Shown here piece by piece: positions 10,033 to 19,180 of a stretch of DNA of 64,000 nucleotides. The stretch lies in IMG/VR virus record IMGVR_UViG_3300025154_000061, positions 28,260 to 92,259 of that record; one strand, given 5' to 3'. Source of the DNA: a virus. The notes under the pieces are model-generated. The model saw only the letters and a program-made list of their open reading frames with translations. It was not told the DNA's origin and searched no databases. The stretch's first letter is position 1; each line of letters begins with the position of its first letter. A program made the translations under genes and the position numbers.

Positions 10033-10754
10033 GCGACCGGCCCGAGTGCGTGGGGCACTACGAGGCGGGCAATCTAGAGTGCGACGGCTCGCCCTCGTGC
10101 GCGTGGCGCGCGCCGTGCCGTGCCTATCGCGATCACTGCGCGATCCGGGGGATCAACCCCGAGGTCGAGAAGGCCGCGACGCCGCCCGACGCGCTCAATG
10201 CGTTGATCTTCGCCGTGCTTCGGCAAGCCCCGCCCGAGGGTGGGTATGCCCGTGCCCACAATTCAACGCGGGGCTGGCGCCGCTTCCTCGACGCCTACGT
10301 CGACGCGCTGCCCGAGGGCGTGGTCGTGCAAGCGTCGCGCGACGTCGCCCTCGTTGGCGAACTCTACGTCGTGACGTGGGCAGGGCGCCGCGAGGGGCGC
10401 ATTCGCGCGGGCGGGATCCGGGTGCGAACGACGATGAAGGGGAACGAGATCCCGATCGTGCGTTACTGGCCGACGCGTTACGACCGCATGACGCCCGAGA
10501 TCGAGATTCGGGCAGATCTCGCACGCCTGCTCGAAGTCTTTCCGGCCGCCCGGGGGATCCCGTGGCGTTGGTCGGAAAAGCACGCGAACGGCGAGGCGAA
10601 ACGCCCGCTCGGCTCGCTTGCGTCGAAGGTGCCGTCGGAACGGATCGAGGATATCGCCCGGCTCGCCGCCCGCGCTCTCGGGGCAGGCTTGATCCGCGAC
10701 TGCCGCGTTCGCGGTTCGGGCGTCGAAGTCAAAGGGAAGGGGGAACGATCATGA
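9981..10754 (+). CDS. Conserved-looking protein of unknown function
   Basis: 257 residues; ATG 9981 follows GGATCTAGG and overlaps the end of the sigma-like gene by 52 bases. The N-terminus has four cysteines (CVGH...CDGSPSCAWRAPC) that could bind a metal. The rest is mixed alpha/beta with many Arg and aromatic residues and no motif I recognise. The stop overlaps the next start (ATGA), so it belongs to the operon that leads into the polymerase gene. Confidence 0.6.
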   Translation: MRRFDWSRRVRRLARDLGDRPECVGHYEAGNLECDGSPSCAWRAPCRAYRDHCAIRGINPEVEKAATPPDALNALIFAVLRQAPPEGGYARAHNSTRGWRRFLDAYVDALPEGVVVQASRDVALVGELYVVTWAGRREGRIRAGGIRVRTTMKGNEIPIVRYWPTRYDRMTPEIEIRADLARLLEVFPAARGIPWRWSEKHANGEAKRPLGSLASKVPSERIEDIARLAARALGAGLIRDCRVRGSGVEVKGKGERS

Positions 10755-11134
10755 CCAAGCTCGAAGACGCTCGCGCCCGGTTCGCCGCGAAGAACGGCGC
10801 CGCGAAGCCCGCGTCGACGCCGTCGCCCGAGCCCGCGCGCCCGAAGCAAAACGTCGCCGCCATGCTAGGCAAGGGGGGCGGTTCGACGGGGATCGACCCT
10901 GCCGCCATGCGCACCGCACGGGGGCGGGGTGGGCGGTTCACGCTCGACCGCGCCCACGACGACGCGACGATCGGCTTCGGCAAGTATTCGGGAACGCGCG
11001 TTTCGGTTCTCGCGAATGACGAGGAAGGGCGGGGGTATCTGCGTTGGATGCTCACCCAAGAGTTCCCCGAGGCGCTGCTCGAAATCGTGCGGCACGCTCT
11101 CGACTCGACGCCTGAACTCGGGGGCCGACGGTGA
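10751..11134 (+). CDS. Tagged protein with ExoX-C/DUF3820-like domain
   Basis: 127 residues. Starts with the phage tag pattern (KLEDARARF, residues 3-11), then an Ala/Pro linker, a Gly-rich stretch, and a C-terminal domain (about 70-118) with GFGKYSGTRVS and GYLRWML. This GKYxG...YLxWL pattern is that of the small domain appended to DnaQ/ExoX-type exonucleases (DUF3820-like). The next gene is a paralogue of this domain. Placed directly before dnaE, it may act with the polymerase; that is inference. Confidence 0.65.
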   Translation: MTKLEDARARFAAKNGAAKPASTPSPEPARPKQNVAAMLGKGGGSTGIDPAAMRTARGRGGRFTLDRAHDDATIGFGKYSGTRVSVLANDEEGRGYLRWMLTQEFPEALLEIVRHALDSTPELGGRR

Positions 11135-11397
11135 TCGACGTCGCCCGTCTGCGCGCTCGACGCGAGGGCTCGATCCGCTTCCCGGTCGAGAACGCCGGGA
11201 GGCTCGACGTCGTGCTCGGCTTCGGCCCGTTCAAGGGCTACGCTGCGAGCGCGATCGCGCTGACGTCGAGGGGGCGCGCCTACCTGTCGCGCCTTTGGTG
11301 CGAGCACGGGCTACCGCACGCGGTCAAGAGCGCGATCGCGTGGCAACTAGAGTTCGCGCTCGACGAGCCCGACTCACTCTTCGGCGAGGTGTGCTGA
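11131..11397 (+). CDS. Small ExoX-C/DUF3820-like domain protein
   Basis: 88 residues, GTG start overlapping the previous stop. GFGPFKGYAAS and RAYLSRLW align with the domain of the preceding protein, so the pair look like a tandem duplication followed by divergence. The N-terminal VIDVARLRARRE is only loosely like the tag found on other phage proteins. The stop touches the dnaE ATG (TGAATG), so it is co-translated with the polymerase gene. Confidence 0.6.
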   Translation: MIDVARLRARREGSIRFPVENAGRLDVVLGFGPFKGYAASAIALTSRGRAYLSRLWCEHGLPHAVKSAIAWQLEFALDEPDSLFGEVC

Positions 11398-14300
11398 ATG
11401 CCCGAGAACTTCGTTCACTGCCACGTTCACACCCACGCGAGCGCCTTCGACGGGCTCGGCACCGCGAGCGACTTCTTCAAGCGGGCTGCCGAAATGGGGC
11501 AAGTCGCCCTCGCGACGACCGAACACGGCACGCTGCGCGGGCTCTACGAGGCGACGACGGCCGCGAAAGAGACGGGGGTCAAGTTCATCCCCGGGTGTGA
11601 GTTCTACCTCGCCGACGACGCCCTCGCGCGGGGGTTGACGAAGGAAGAGAAAGCCGCGATCGAAGGGGCGGCCGCCCGTGACGGCGGCGATCCGAAGGAA
11701 CTCGCCAAGGCGGCCGAGCGCCTGCGCCGCGAGCGCGATCACGTCACGGTTTGGGCGCTCGACGACGAGGGGCTCGGGAACTTGATCGCGCTCTCGTCGT
11801 GGTCGTGGCGAGAGGGCTTCTATTACAAGCCGCGCGTCGACGTCGCCCGGTTGACGTCCCGTTCGCGCGGGCTCGCGATCTCGACGGGCTGTCTCGGGGG
11901 CGTCGTTTCGGCGCCGCTGCGAGTCGGCGACGTGCGCGTCGCGTTCGACCGCCTCGACCGCCTCGTCGCTGCGTTCCCCGGGCGAGTCTACGTCGAGCTT
12001 CAACCGCACTGCCCGCCCGGGGCCGAGGGGCTCGCCGAGAAGCTCGCCCGGCTCGCGCGCGACTACGATTTACCCGTGATCGCGACGCAGGATGCGCACT
12101 ACCCCCGCCGCGACGACAGCGTCGCGCAAGAGGCCCTCTTGTGCGTGGGGACGCGCGACAAGATCGCGAACCCCGATCGCTTCCGCTTCGACTCTCGCGA
12201 GTATTGGCTTCGCTCGCGCGCTGAAATGGCCGAGGCGTTCGCCGCGAACTGCCCCGGGCTCTCGTCGCTCGTCGTCGAGAAGGCTCTCGACGAGACGGTC
12301 GCCTTCGCTGAACGGTGCTCGGCCCGGCTTGCCCTCCCCGGCGCGGGCGCCTACCTCGCCGCGCCCGCGTTGCCCGAGGGCGTGACGACCTACGATGCTT
12401 GGTTGCTCCACCTCTGCGCGATCGGTTCGATCGCGAGATATGGCAAGTCTATTTCCGATCTTCCGACCGAGCACCTCGCCCGGCTGCGCGCCGAACTCAC
12501 GACGATCAAGAGCCTCGGCTTCGCTGCTTACTTCGCAATGGTCTACGACCTGCGGGCGTGGGCTCGCGCGCAAGGGATCTTCGTCGGCCCGGGGCGTGGG
12601 TCGGCCGCAGGCTCGCTCGTTGCCTACCTCGCGAGGATCGTCGACGTCGACCCGATCCGACACGGGCTGTCGTTCGATCGCTTCCTCGCACCCGGCCGCG
12701 TCGACCTGCCCGATATCGATCTCGACTTTGAAGACGAGCGCCGCGACGAGGTGCTCGTCTACCTGCGCGAGCGCTACGGCGAAGACCGGGTCGCGCATAT
12801 CTCGACGGTGGGAACGATGCGGGGGAAGAGCCTCGCCCGCGACCTCGGCCGGATCTATGGCGTGCCCGATCGCGACGTCTCGGCCGTCGCCTCGGTGCTA
12901 CCCGACGCGACAGAAGACGTGCCTATGATCGAGGCCCTCGCCTCGACCGCGATCGGCCGCGAGTTTGCCGAGCGCTACCCCGACGTCGTCGACGTGGCGA
13001 CGCGCCTCGAAGGTCAAATGCGCGGGGTGGGGCTTCACCCCGCAGGCGTGGTCGTCTCGCGCGTTCCTGTCGCCACGATCGCCCCGGTCGAGACTCGCCC
13101 GCGCAAGGGCGGGGAACGGGTCGCCGCTGTCGCGTGGGATATGGTGGCGGTAGAGAAGGCGGGGTTCGTCAAGATCGACGTGCTCGGGCTGCGCGCGCTC
13201 TCGTTCTTGCGGCGCGCCTGCCTGCTCGCCGGGATCGCCGACCCGACGACGATCGAACTCGAAGACGCCGAGGCCCTCGACGCCTTCACTGCGCACCGCT
13301 TCGGCGGGATTTTCCAGTTCGACACGCCCTCGGCCCGCAAGGCTTGTCGGGGGTTCGTCTTCCGCCGCTTCGCCGATATCGCCGCCATGACCGCGCTCGA
13401 CCGCCCCGGCCCTATGCAGACCGGCATGGTTGCCGAGTTCGTGAAGCGCAGTGAAGATCCGTCGCTCGTGCCCGCGTTCAATCCCGTCTACGATAGGATC
13501 ACCGCCGAGACGTTCGGGGTCGTGGTCTACCAAGAGCAGATCGTCGCGCTGGCCCGCGAGCTTGCAGGCTTCACGCCCGAGGCCGCCGACAAGTTCCGCA
13601 AGGCGATCTCGAAGAAGAAGCGGGAAGAGGTCGATGCGATCCTGCCCGTCTTCGTGAAGGGCTGCGTCGACGTGGGCGGGATGGATCGGGGCGACGCCGA
13701 GAAGTTTGCAGAATCATTGGAGGGCTTCGCCGAGTATTGTTTCAACAAGGCGCACGCGATCTCGTATGCCGCGATCGCGCTTTGGTCAATGCACTTGAAG
13801 GTTCACTATCCCGAGGCGTTCTTCGCCGCGTTCTTGCAGACCGAGCCGAACGCCCAAGTTCAATTGAGAGTCGCCGCCGAGGCCCGGCACCTCGGGATCC
13901 CGGTCATGCCGCCCGACGTCAACGCCGCCGCCGAAGGGCTTACGCTTGCCTATTCCTCGACCGGGGCCGCGCAGATCGTGAACGGGATCGCCGAGATCAA
14001 GGGGATCGGCAAGCCGACCGCCGCCTCGATCGCGGCCCGCGCGCCGTTCAAGTCGCTTGTCGACTTCTACGATCGCACGGCTGGCGACGGGCTGCGCGTC
14101 ACGGTCGCGACGTTCGAGCTTCTCGCCCGCGCTACCGCCTTCCGCTCGCTCTTCCCGAGCGTGCGCTTCCTCGTCGAGAACGCCCGCGAGGTGTGGGATT
14201 GGTTGAAGGTGGGGGTCGAGCCCGTGCTCGACGTCGACTACGACTACGACGGCGACACGATCGCTCGAATCGCTGGCGAGGTGTGCCCGCTCTACGTCGA

Positions 14301-15000
14301 CGCGAAGGGGCGTTCTGCGTTCACGGTCGTCGAGCGCCTACTTCGAGAGGGGACACGCCGCGAGATCGCTACCGTGGGCGAAATCGCCGACGCTGGCGCC
14401 TACGTCGTGCTCGCCCGCGTCAGCGCCGCCCGGCTCTTCTCGGAAGACGGGGGCGGGAAGACGCTTCGAGTGCTGCTATCCGACAACGAGGGCGCCGAGG
14501 TCGCCGCGAAAGTCGATCAAGACGTGACCGAGGCGACGCTCGGGGTGCTCGACGATCCCGGTCGGCTCGTGCTCGTCGTGTTGCGCGTCTCGAATCGCGG
14601 GATGATCACGGTTGAAGTCGGGCTCGACGCGAACGCAGCGATCACCACGTCTTCGCCGCTCGCCGACGCGATCTTGCGCCCGAAGCGCACGAGCCCCCGC
14701 GACCCGGGCGCCGCCCTCGAACGCACCCCGCCCGACGCGTCGTTCGCTGCCGAGGGCGTGGTCGTGCGATCCTTGAAGCGCCGCGACAAGTCGGGGGGCA
14801 AGCTGCGCGTCGTGACCCTTGCCGGTTCGGCGGGCTTCGCGCGCTTCTTCGTCTTCGATCGTCGGCACCGCGCCGACGTCAAGGCGCTGACCGTCGGCGC
14901 TCGGGTGCGCGTCAAGTTGACGCGCCTCGAAGGCGACGCCGCCTGCCTCGCCGACGCGGCCGTCGAGGTGTGCGCGACGCTTGCGCCCGCCGTTTCGTAA
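11398..15000 (+). CDS. dnaE: DNA polymerase III alpha subunit (C family)
   Basis: 1200 residues, full-length for DnaE. The N-terminal PHP domain is intact in appearance (HCHVHTHASAFDGLG, TTEHG, QDAHYPR), so metal-dependent proofreading by PHP is possible. The palm has GPGRGSAAGSLVAY (about residues 397-410), the catalytic pair in LPDIDLDFED (about 437-446) and the third aspartate in VKIDVLGL (about 593). An HhH-like segment (IKGIGKPTAASIA) and an OB-like C-terminus follow. It replicates the phage chromosome; a matching clamp gene is at 35374. No epsilon, tau or clamp-loader gene is recognisable here, so loader functions may come from the host or from outside the window. Confidence 0.95.
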   Translation: MPENFVHCHVHTHASAFDGLGTASDFFKRAAEMGQVALATTEHGTLRGLYEATTAAKETGVKFIPGCEFYLADDALARGLTKEEKAAIEGAAARDGGDPKELAKAAERLRRERDHVTVWALDDEGLGNLIALSSWSWREGFYYKPRVDVARLTSRSRGLAISTGCLGGVVSAPLRVGDVRVAFDRLDRLVAAFPGRVYVELQPHCPPGAEGLAEKLARLARDYDLPVIATQDAHYPRRDDSVAQEALLCVGTRDKIANPDRFRFDSREYWLRSRAEMAEAFAANCPGLSSLVVEKALDETVAFAERCSARLALPGAGAYLAAPALPEGVTTYDAWLLHLCAIGSIARYGKSISDLPTEHLARLRAELTTIKSLGFAAYFAMVYDLRAWARAQGIFVGPGRGSAAGSLVAYLARIVDVDPIRHGLSFDRFLAPGRVDLPDIDLDFEDERRDEVLVYLRERYGEDRVAHISTVGTMRGKSLARDLGRIYGVPDRDVSAVASVLPDATEDVPMIEALASTAIGREFAERYPDVVDVATRLEGQMRGVGLHPAGVVVSRVPVATIAPVETRPRKGGERVAAVAWDMVAVEKAGFVKIDVLGLRALSFLRRACLLAGIADPTTIELEDAEALDAFTAHRFGGIFQFDTPSARKACRGFVFRRFADIAAMTALDRPGPMQTGMVAEFVKRSEDPSLVPAFNPVYDRITAETFGVVVYQEQIVALARELAGFTPEAADKFRKAISKKKREEVDAILPVFVKGCVDVGGMDRGDAEKFAESLEGFAEYCFNKAHAISYAAIALWSMHLKVHYPEAFFAAFLQTEPNAQVQLRVAAEARHLGIPVMPPDVNAAAEGLTLAYSSTGAAQIVNGIAEIKGIGKPTAASIAARAPFKSLVDFYDRTAGDGLRVTVATFELLARATAFRSLFPSVRFLVENAREVWDWLKVGVEPVLDVDYDYDGDTIARIAGEVCPLYVDAKGRSAFTVVERLLREGTRREIATVGEIADAGAYVVLARVSAARLFSEDGGGKTLRVLLSDNEGAEVAAKVDQDVTEATLGVLDDPGRLVLVVLRVSNRGMITVEVGLDANAAITTSSPLADAILRPKRTSPRDPGAALERTPPDASFAAEGVVVRSLKRRDKSGGKLRVVTLAGSAGFARFFVFDRRHRADVKALTVGARVRVKLTRLEGDAACLADAAVEVCATLAPAVS

Positions 15001-15026
15001 CACTGGCAGACCTGGGGGAACGAAGC

Positions 15027-15308
15027 ATGAAGAGCACGAACCAATCGACCCTTGCAGACGTCGCCCGCCGAGCGGGCGTCGACGCAGAGGTCGCCGAGAA
15101 GATCGTCGAAGCGCTGCTCGAAGAGGCGAAGCTCGGCCGCAAGGTTTGGATCCGCTCGCTTGGGATCTTCCGGGTGACGCATACCAAGGCCCGCGAGCAC
15201 GCGACGCCGCTCGTGCCCGGGGGGATCGCCAAGATTCCCGCGCGCTGCGTGCTGCGCTTCCGCAGTTCCGAGGCCGCGCAAGAGTTCTTGAATCGGGGGC
15301 AGGCGTGA
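15027..15308 (+). CDS. HU/IHF-like nucleoid protein
   Basis: 93 residues. The fold pattern of the HU/IHF family is visible: N-terminal helices (TLADVARRAGVDAEVAEKIVEALLEEAKLGRKV), then IRSLGIFRV, a basic beta-arm region (TKAREHATPLVPGGIAKIPAR) and C-terminal FRSSEAAQEFL. It bends or coats DNA and could help origin opening, recombination or packaging. Stop overlaps the next GTG (GTGA). Confidence 0.85.
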   Translation: MKSTNQSTLADVARRAGVDAEVAEKIVEALLEEAKLGRKVWIRSLGIFRVTHTKAREHATPLVPGGIAKIPARCVLRFRSSEAAQEFLNRGQA

Positions 15309-15913
15309 CGACGTCGCCCGCTGCCCGGCACAAGGCCGTCGGCCGCACGTTCACGCTCGACGGGGGCGAACGCGTGACGCTGCTCGTTGGGGATCTCTTC
15401 CCGGGCGAGGATCTCGACGAGGAAGCCGGTTGGTTGTCGTCGACGATCGGGCTCGTCGGGGAACTGCTCGGGCAGACGACGCACGCGCTCGAACGCGAAG
15501 ACGCCGCCTATCGACGTTGGCGCGCGGGGGCTTCGCGCGACGTGCTCGCCAGCGAGCCGAAGACCCCCGAATGGAAGATCAAGCACGAGGTCGAGAACGA
15601 CCCGAAGTTCGAGGCGTTCAAGAACCGGGTCGCCGCGCTCGAAGGCGACAGCGAGTTCTTGCGCGCCTATCACGACGCGCTGCGCACCAAGTCGAGCATG
15701 ATCCGCGCCCGGGTGGAACTGCGCGGGGGCGAGCGCCGCTCGCAGCACGAGCCCGACACGCGCGGGGACGAGGAACGAGGATCGGCCGGGGGTGTCACCC
15801 GGCCGCGCTTCTACGAGCCCGAGGTTCGCGAGCCGACCGCCGATCGTGCGGCCCGCGTGCGAGAGGCTCTCGCGAACGGCAGGAAATCACCGAAGGAAGG
15901 GGAACGGCAATGA
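15305..15913 (+). CDS. Unknown protein in recombination operon
   Basis: 202 residues, GTG start coupled to the HU-like gene, stop coupled to the ssDNA-binding-like gene. Central helical segments (DDPEWKIKHEV-type, FKNRVAALEGDSEFLRAYHDAL) suggest a coiled coil; the C-terminus is polar and probably disordered. No family recognised. Its position between HU and the probable SSB/RecA genes suggests recombination or replication, without direct evidence. Confidence 0.6.
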   Translation: MTTSPAARHKAVGRTFTLDGGERVTLLVGDLFPGEDLDEEAGWLSSTIGLVGELLGQTTHALEREDAAYRRWRAGASRDVLASEPKTPEWKIKHEVENDPKFEAFKNRVAALEGDSEFLRAYHDALRTKSSMIRARVELRGGERRSQHEPDTRGDEERGSAGGVTRPRFYEPEVREPTADRAARVREALANGRKSPKEGERQ

Positions 15914-17202
15914 GTCTCGATCTTGGCAAGCTGCGCGATCGCCACGCGCAGGGGAAGCGTTTCGCTGGCGGCGACAAGGGGTCGTTCTTGAAGATCCCCG
16001 ACGGCCTCTCGACCTACTACCTCGTCGCGCCGACCGAGGCAATGGGGGGGATCCCGTTCGTCGAGTTCCTCGTTCACCGCGAGGTCGGCCCCGAAGGCAA
16101 GATGACCGTGTGTCTCGCCGACGAGAACGAGATCTTGCGCGACCCGAGCGTCGCGCCCGCGCTGCGCGAGAAGGGCGTCGACGTCGGTCGCTGCCCGGTC
16201 GACGACTTCCTCGCCGACGACGCGGCGGCCGCGTCGCTGCCCGAGGTGAAGCTCGCGAAGATGGTCGCGAAGCCGCAATATCTCTTCGCGGTCGTGCCGT
16301 GGGAAATCCAGAACGCGGCGGGCGAACTCGTGCCCCTGCCCGACGGCGATCGCGTGCCCCGCCCGCTCTTCTGCGGCCCGCAGATATGGGATGGGATCTG
16401 CGACGTGATCGAGGCCGAGGGCAACGTCACCGATCCGAACGCCGCGATCTTGATCCGCATCAAGAAGAGCGTCGTCAAGAAGCGCACGAGCTACAAGGTC
16501 GAGGTCGACACCCGCTGCATTCGCGAGCCGATTCGGATCTCGAAGTCGACCAAGGCCGCGATCGCCGCCGCCTGCGCCTCGACGGGCGACTGCAACCTCT
16601 TCCGCATCGTCGTCAACATGACGAAGAGCGCCGACGTCGTCGACGCCTTCCTGCGCGGCGACACGGTCGAGACGCGCACGACGACCACGGGCGACGCCAA
16701 GCCGCACTGTTACTCGAAGGATCACGACCACGACGACGACGAGTGTCGCGTCTGCGTCTACGAGGTCGACTGCGCGAAGGCGTGCGGCACCGCGCCGTTC
16801 AAGGGCGCCGACAAGCCCGCGCCGCGTGGCGCCGTGACCGCCGCGCCCGCCACGAAGCCCGCCCCGGCCGCTGCCGCCGTCAAGGCGCCCGCCGCCCGCG
16901 CGGCCGCCCGGCCCGCGACGCCGCCGCCCCCGCCGCCCGAAGAGGAAGAACCCGAGTTCGACGCCGACCCGCCCGCGCCCGAACCGCCCCCGCCGCCGCC
17001 GCCCGCGCGTCGTCGTGCGGCGACGCCCCCGCCGCCGCCCGAGCCCGAGAGCAGCGTCGACGACGCGTTCCCCGACGAGCCCGAGCCCGGCGACGAGCCC
17101 GAGCCCGCCGAGGCCCCCGCCGCCGCGCCCGTCGACGAGGATCCCCTCGCCGAGATCGACCGCGAACTCGAAGCCCGCCGCGCGCGCAAGGGCGCCCGTT
17201 AG
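15910..17202 (+). CDS. Probable ssDNA-binding protein with Pro-rich acidic tail
   Basis: 430 residues. The N-terminal two thirds have features of phage gp32-like ssDNA-binding cores: YLFAVVPWEI, FCGPQIWDGICDVIE and alternating strands rich in Lys and aromatics. A Cys/His cluster (CYSKDHDHDDDECRVC...CAKAC, about residues 270-300) may bind zinc. Residues about 310-430 are a Pro/Ala/Glu tail, acidic as in SSB partner-binding tails, containing VDDAFPD. RecA follows directly. The start (MSLDLGKLRDRH) only loosely resembles the phage tag. Identification is by pattern and context. Confidence 0.6.
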   Translation: MSLDLGKLRDRHAQGKRFAGGDKGSFLKIPDGLSTYYLVAPTEAMGGIPFVEFLVHREVGPEGKMTVCLADENEILRDPSVAPALREKGVDVGRCPVDDFLADDAAAASLPEVKLAKMVAKPQYLFAVVPWEIQNAAGELVPLPDGDRVPRPLFCGPQIWDGICDVIEAEGNVTDPNAAILIRIKKSVVKKRTSYKVEVDTRCIREPIRISKSTKAAIAAACASTGDCNLFRIVVNMTKSADVVDAFLRGDTVETRTTTTGDAKPHCYSKDHDHDDDECRVCVYEVDCAKACGTAPFKGADKPAPRGAVTAAPATKPAPAAAAVKAPAARAAARPATPPPPPPEEEEPEFDADPPAPEPPPPPPPARRRAATPPPPPEPESSVDDAFPDEPEPGDEPEPAEAPAAAPVDEDPLAEIDRELEARRARKGAR

Positions 17203-17237
17203 AACCTTCAACCCGGGAACTTGATCGAGGTCTTTCA

Positions 17238-18374
17238 ATGTCGCACCGTGGCGCGTTCAGCACGAAGAAGGCGAAGTCGATCGCGAGCGCCCTCGCCCGC
17301 GATAAGGCGTTCGCCGAGTTCGACGATATCGTCGCGACGCGACGACGCACGACCTCGATCTCGACGGGGTCGCCAACCCTCGATCTCGCAATCGGGATCG
17401 GGGGTTGGCCCCTCGCCCGGCTCTCGATCCTTCACGGGGGCGAGGCGACCGGCAAGACGACGATCGCTCTCGAAGCGGTCGCGCAGTGGCAGCGCGCCGG
17501 GGGCGTCGTGCTCTACGCCGACGTCGAGCACGCGCTCGATCTCGACTACCTCGCCCGCGTCGTGCCCGATCCCGAGGGGATCATTCTGACGCACCCGCCC
17601 TATATCGAGAAGGGCTTCGAGTTGTTCGCCGCCTTCATCGATCGGGCGCGTGCCGCGAGCGTCGACGCGCCGCTCTTGATCGTGCTCGACTCGTTGCAGG
17701 CGTGGCCCGCAATGCGCACGTTCAACGGCGAGTATGATCGCCAGGACTACGGCCCCGAGGCGAACGCCTATTCGCGCGTGCTGCGCAAGTTCACCCCCAA
17801 GCTCTCGACGAGCAACACCGCCATGATCGCGATCTCGCAAGTGCGAACCAAAATGGACGGGTGGGGGAACTCGAAAGAGAAGGTCGGCGTCGGTCAAGCG
17901 CCGCTCTTCTATGCCAGCGTGATCGCCGACGTGAAGTCGAAGACCTTGCGCGGCACGACCGCCGAGGGCGTGACCGGGAATCACCTTCGGGTTCGCGTCG
18001 TCAAGAACAAGGTCGCCCCGCCGTTCCGCACGGCCGAGTTCGAGATCATCTTCGGCAAGGGCTTCGACCGCGTGCGCGCGCTCGTCGACTGCGCCAAGAC
18101 GATCGGCGTCGCCCGTGCCTTGAAGGGGAAGATCCTTTGGACGATCGACGGCGCCAAGGCCGACGCCTCGGGGCGAGCCTACGAGTGGGCGGCCGACGAT
18201 CTGTCGAGTCTGCTCGTGAAGGCGCCCGACCTCTACGACGGGCTCTTCGATCACGTTCACGATCTGCTAGTCGCCCGGCCCGACTTGATCGCGGTCGAGG
18301 TCGACGCCAGCCCCGCCGAGATCGACCTCGACGCGCCGCCCGCCGACGCGCCCGAAGACGAGGGCGACGCGTGA
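17238..18374 (+). CDS. recA: RecA/UvsX-family recombinase
   Basis: 378 residues. Walker A GGEATGKTT at about 67-75, ADVEHALD (catalytic Glu region) about 95-102, Walker B LLIVLDSL about 147-154, and IAISQVRTKM (loop region) are all in RecA order. The acidic C-terminus (DAPEDEGDA) is also RecA-like. It forms filaments on ssDNA for strand exchange in repair and recombination-dependent replication. Stop overlaps the resolvase start. Confidence 0.93.
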   Translation: MSHRGAFSTKKAKSIASALARDKAFAEFDDIVATRRRTTSISTGSPTLDLAIGIGGWPLARLSILHGGEATGKTTIALEAVAQWQRAGGVVLYADVEHALDLDYLARVVPDPEGIILTHPPYIEKGFELFAAFIDRARAASVDAPLLIVLDSLQAWPAMRTFNGEYDRQDYGPEANAYSRVLRKFTPKLSTSNTAMIAISQVRTKMDGWGNSKEKVGVGQAPLFYASVIADVKSKTLRGTTAEGVTGNHLRVRVVKNKVAPPFRTAEFEIIFGKGFDRVRALVDCAKTIGVARALKGKILWTIDGAKADASGRAYEWAADDLSSLLVKAPDLYDGLFDHVHDLLVARPDLIAVEVDASPAEIDLDAPPADAPEDEGDA

Positions 18375-19180
18375 CGCTACCGCACGACAAGCCCAAGAAG
18401 CCCGCGAAGCGCAAGCGCCCGGCCCGGCCCGAGGTCTTCGCGCGGTCTGCGGGGATCACCGCGCCGCGCCGCGATTGGGAAGCCGTGGGGCTAGACGTGT
18501 CTATCAATCACGCCGGGGCGGTCAAGCTCGACGGCGTCGACGGGGAGCTTCTCGACTTCGCGTTCTTGACGCCCCTCGTCGGGCTCGCGAAGTCGAGCCG
18601 CTCGTTCGGCACGCGGATCCCCGCGTTCAAGCAGGCCGACGTCGAGCGGCACCAATCCGAGATCGACCGCCTGCGTTGGTTGCGCGAGTGGTTCGGCCGC
18701 CTCGCCGACCGCCTCTTCCCGCTCGACGGGGTCGACTACTTCGTCGCGATCGAAGACTACGCTCTCGACGCCGCCCGGGGGGCTCACCAAATGGGCGAGG
18801 TCGGGGGAGCGCTGCGGTTGGCGTTGTTCGACTTCGCCGCCCGGCACCCCGGCCGCTCGATCAACCTGCGCTTTTGGGAACCGGGTTCAGTCAAGATCTT
18901 CGCGACCGGCAACGGCAACGCCGAGAAGGAACTCGTCGGCGAGTGCGCTCGCGCCAAGTGGCGCACCGCGCCGCTATTCGGCGACGACGACGTCGACGGG
19001 GATCTCGCCGACGCGCACACCCTCGCCCGCATGGTTTGGCGCGAGTGCCGCGTTCGCCTCGGTCGCGACGCGCTCGCCGACCTGCCCGACGAAGAGCGCC
19101 GGATCTTCCTGCGCACCACGAAGAGCGAGCCCGTCGCGGTATGCGACAGGCCGTTCGCGAGCTACCATGCCCCCGCGTAA
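18371..19180 (+). CDS. RuvC-like Holliday junction resolvase
   Basis: 269 residues; basic N-terminus (KPKKPAKRKRP), then a RNase H-like fold: GLDVSINHAG (first Asp, about residue 41), VAIEDYAL (Glu, about 126) and DGDLADAHTLARM (Asp pair, about 211-218). The spacing fits RuvC-type resolvases that cut four-way junctions, useful before packaging. GTG start overlaps the recA stop; its end overlaps the glycosylase start. Confidence 0.78.
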   Translation: MTLPHDKPKKPAKRKRPARPEVFARSAGITAPRRDWEAVGLDVSINHAGAVKLDGVDGELLDFAFLTPLVGLAKSSRSFGTRIPAFKQADVERHQSEIDRLRWLREWFGRLADRLFPLDGVDYFVAIEDYALDAARGAHQMGEVGGALRLALFDFAARHPGRSINLRFWEPGSVKIFATGNGNAEKELVGECARAKWRTAPLFGDDDVDGDLADAHTLARMVWRECRVRLGRDALADLPDEERRIFLRTTKSEPVAVCDRPFASYHAPA

